Positions 7,267-7,874 of a stretch of DNA of 7,874 nt are shown here, one piece after another. The DNA comes from Burkholderiaceae bacterium (GTDB lineage Bacteria > Pseudomonadota > Gammaproteobacteria > Burkholderiales > Burkholderiaceae). Every line of letters starts with the position of its first letter. The stretch's first letter is position 1. The position numbers and the translations under genes were made by a program. Below the pieces are notes generated by a model. It saw nothing but the letters and a program-made list of their open reading frames with translations, was not told where the DNA came from and did not search any database. The stretch is taken from contig CANBYN010000082.1 of the NCBI GenBank assembly GCA_947373615.1, positions 1-7,874 on the forward strand, given 5' to 3'.

Positions 7267-7446
7267 ATGTTGAGCTTAAAAGCGTCTGGTATGACTAACC
7301 AAGGCTGTATTAATGCTTTAGTCGGAGCAATTAAGGCTCCGGAACATGCGGATCCTAGTACCCAAGTTGTATTGATTCGAACCGCTTTATCTGCTGCAAA
7401 GGCCAGCCAGCTTATAACAGATGCTGGCTTTCTAGATGTTCAATAG
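7267..7446 (+). CDS. Small HMA-domain protein with degenerate metal site (CopZ-like)
   Basis: ATG7267 to TAG7446 encodes 59 residues, preceded by AAAAGG 5 nt upstream. It begins MLSLKASGMTNQGC and ends SQLITDAGFLDVQ, the start and end of a heavy-metal-associated (HMA) copper-chaperone fold of the CopZ/Atx1 type. In the normal motif GMTCxxC both cysteines bind Cu(I) or another soft metal. Here the first is Asn11 (codon AAC, 7297-7299) and only Cys14 remains. The middle (PSTQVVLIRTALSAAK) also appears several residues shorter than usual between the two central beta strands, consistent with an in-frame deletion; 59 residues is short for the family, which is usually about 65-70. It is divergent from the copper ATPase, where a copper chaperone is expected. 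It may be a decaying chaperone, or may have a changed ligand or a non-metal role. The frame is intact and the ribosome-binding site is good, so I treat it as a gene rather than a pseudogene. Confidence 0.72.
   Translation: MLSLKASGMTNQGCINALVGAIKAPEHADPSTQVVLIRTALSAAKASQLITDAGFLDVQ
7399..7431 (+). repeat. Inverted repeat near the 3' end of the HMA mini-gene
   Basis: GCCAGC (7402-7407) and GCTGGC (7423-7428) are exact inverse complements around a 15-nt loop. The stem can extend by one G-T wobble (7401/7429) and two A-T pairs (7400/7430, 7399/7431). It is followed by a poor T-run (TTTCTAG). It could form an RNA hairpin inside the coding sequence ahead of the DUF47 gene, but the long loop and weak T-tract make a terminator unlikely. 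Confidence 0.25.
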
Positions 7447-7497
7447 CGATTGTTTAGAATGTCATCAAACTTAACAAATCCCATAGTTTTTGCTCCC

Positions 7498-7503
7498 AAA
7501 GGA
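7498..7503 (+). promoter_or_regulatory. Shine-Dalgarno of the DUF47 gene
   Basis: AAAGGA lies 9 nt before ATG7513 and supports that start over the internal Met7. The 66-nt spacer between the HMA mini-gene stop and this ATG holds no clear terminator. TAGAAT at 7455-7460 resembles a -10 box but has no matching -35. Confidence 0.55.
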
Positions 7504-7512
7504 TCGTGATTT

Positions 7513-7874
7513 ATGTTCTTCAGTAAGTTAATGCCTCACGATGGTAATTTTTTCGTACTGTTCAATCAGCATGCTCAAAGCATCGTTTCGGCATCAGAAT
7601 CATTTCTGAAGTTTGTCGAGCATTACAACGATGAAACTCTCCGCGCAAAATACACGCAAGAGGTCGACAAGGCAGAACATACTTGCGATGATGTTGTGAA
7701 AGAAGTGCATCGCCGCCTACATAGAACATTTATCACACCGATTGATCGAGACCAAATATTTTCCCTCATAAACACGATGGATGATGTGGCCGATTTATTG
7801 CAAAACGGCACTGAAGCAATGCATTTATATAATGTCAAGCAAATGACGCCTGAAATGATTCAAATGGCAGAGCT
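7513..7874 (+). CDS. DUF47 family PhoU-like protein, N-terminal part (gene continues past 7874)
   Basis: ATG7513, with AAAGGA 9 nt upstream, opens a frame of 120 complete codons that runs off the window; the family is usually about 205-230 residues, so a little over half is visible. The sequence fits the DUF47/PhoU_div family of all-helical cytoplasmic proteins, which act with low-affinity Pit phosphate transporters. Visible marks are the opening MFFSKLMP, a first long helix (about 15-38), EVDKAEHTCDDV (50-61) with an ExxxD metal-binding pattern at E55/D59, HRRLHRTFITPIDRDQI (66-82) and MDDVADLL (89-96) with D90/D94. The TPIDR..I...MDDV.D string is highly characteristic. A pit gene is predicted immediately downstream, outside the window. 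The upstream neighbour on the same strand is the HMA mini-gene, 66 nt away; co-transcription is possible but unproven. Confidence 0.9.
   Translation, partial: MFFSKLMPHDGNFFVLFNQHAQSIVSASESFLKFVEHYNDETLRAKYTQEVDKAEHTCDDVVKEVHRRLHRTFITPIDRDQIFSLINTMDDVADLLQNGTEAMHLYNVKQMTPEMIQMAE

Noticed and set aside
7447..7512. Possible promoter (TAGAAT at 7455-7460) for the DUF47 gene
   Set aside because: No -35-like hexamer sits 16-18 nt upstream; one hexamer alone is expected by chance in AT-rich DNA.
7623..7838. Minus-strand open frame opposite the DUF47 gene
   Set aside because: The plus-strand frame carries the diagnostic TPIDR and MDDV motifs; the minus frame has none.

Overview
The window looks like ordinary chromosome from a slightly AT-rich betaproteobacterium. 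Protein wording (a GT9 enzyme with an ELSEMGS motif, a CopA-type ATPase, a DUF47 protein) and compact gene spacing suggest a Polynucleobacter-like member of the Burkholderiaceae. This is inferred from recognition, not a search. No mobile element, CRISPR array, tRNA or rRNA was seen. Two genes run off the window edges.

Bases 1-4066 hold a minus-strand cell-envelope run. In transcription order it contains a GT39-type membrane glycosyltransferase (4066-2570), a YbhN/AglD-like membrane protein of the lysylphosphatidylglycerol-synthase TM family (about 2526-1477), a GT9 heptosyltransferase-like enzyme (1459-200), and the first 64 codons of a membrane protein that resembles PAP2 phosphatases (194 to before 1). 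Gaps are 43, 17 and 5 nt, so one operon is likely. The set fits glycan or lipid modification at the inner membrane using polyprenyl-phosphate sugars, but the actual substrate cannot be read from sequence.

A DUF3047 lipoprotein (4126-4923, plus) is divergent from that operon across a 59-nt region that carries an inverted and a direct repeat. It converges, with 16 nt between stop codons, on a copper-type P1B ATPase (7216-4940, minus). Divergent from the ATPase across 50 nt with a 15-nt palindrome is a 59-residue heavy-metal-associated (HMA) mini-protein (7267-7446) too short for routine ORF calling. Its metal-binding CxxC has become NxxC. A DUF47/PhoU-like protein (7513 to beyond 7874), normally the partner of a Pit phosphate transporter, follows on the same strand.

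I see no clearly new multi-gene system. The best leads are altered key residues in otherwise intact families: the GT9 enzyme lacks the Asp of the family's GD motif, the HMA mini-protein lost a metal-binding Cys and appears internally shortened, and the copper ATPase has Phe in place of the conserved TM7 Tyr. The small palindromes in the divergent intergenic regions are weaker leads.
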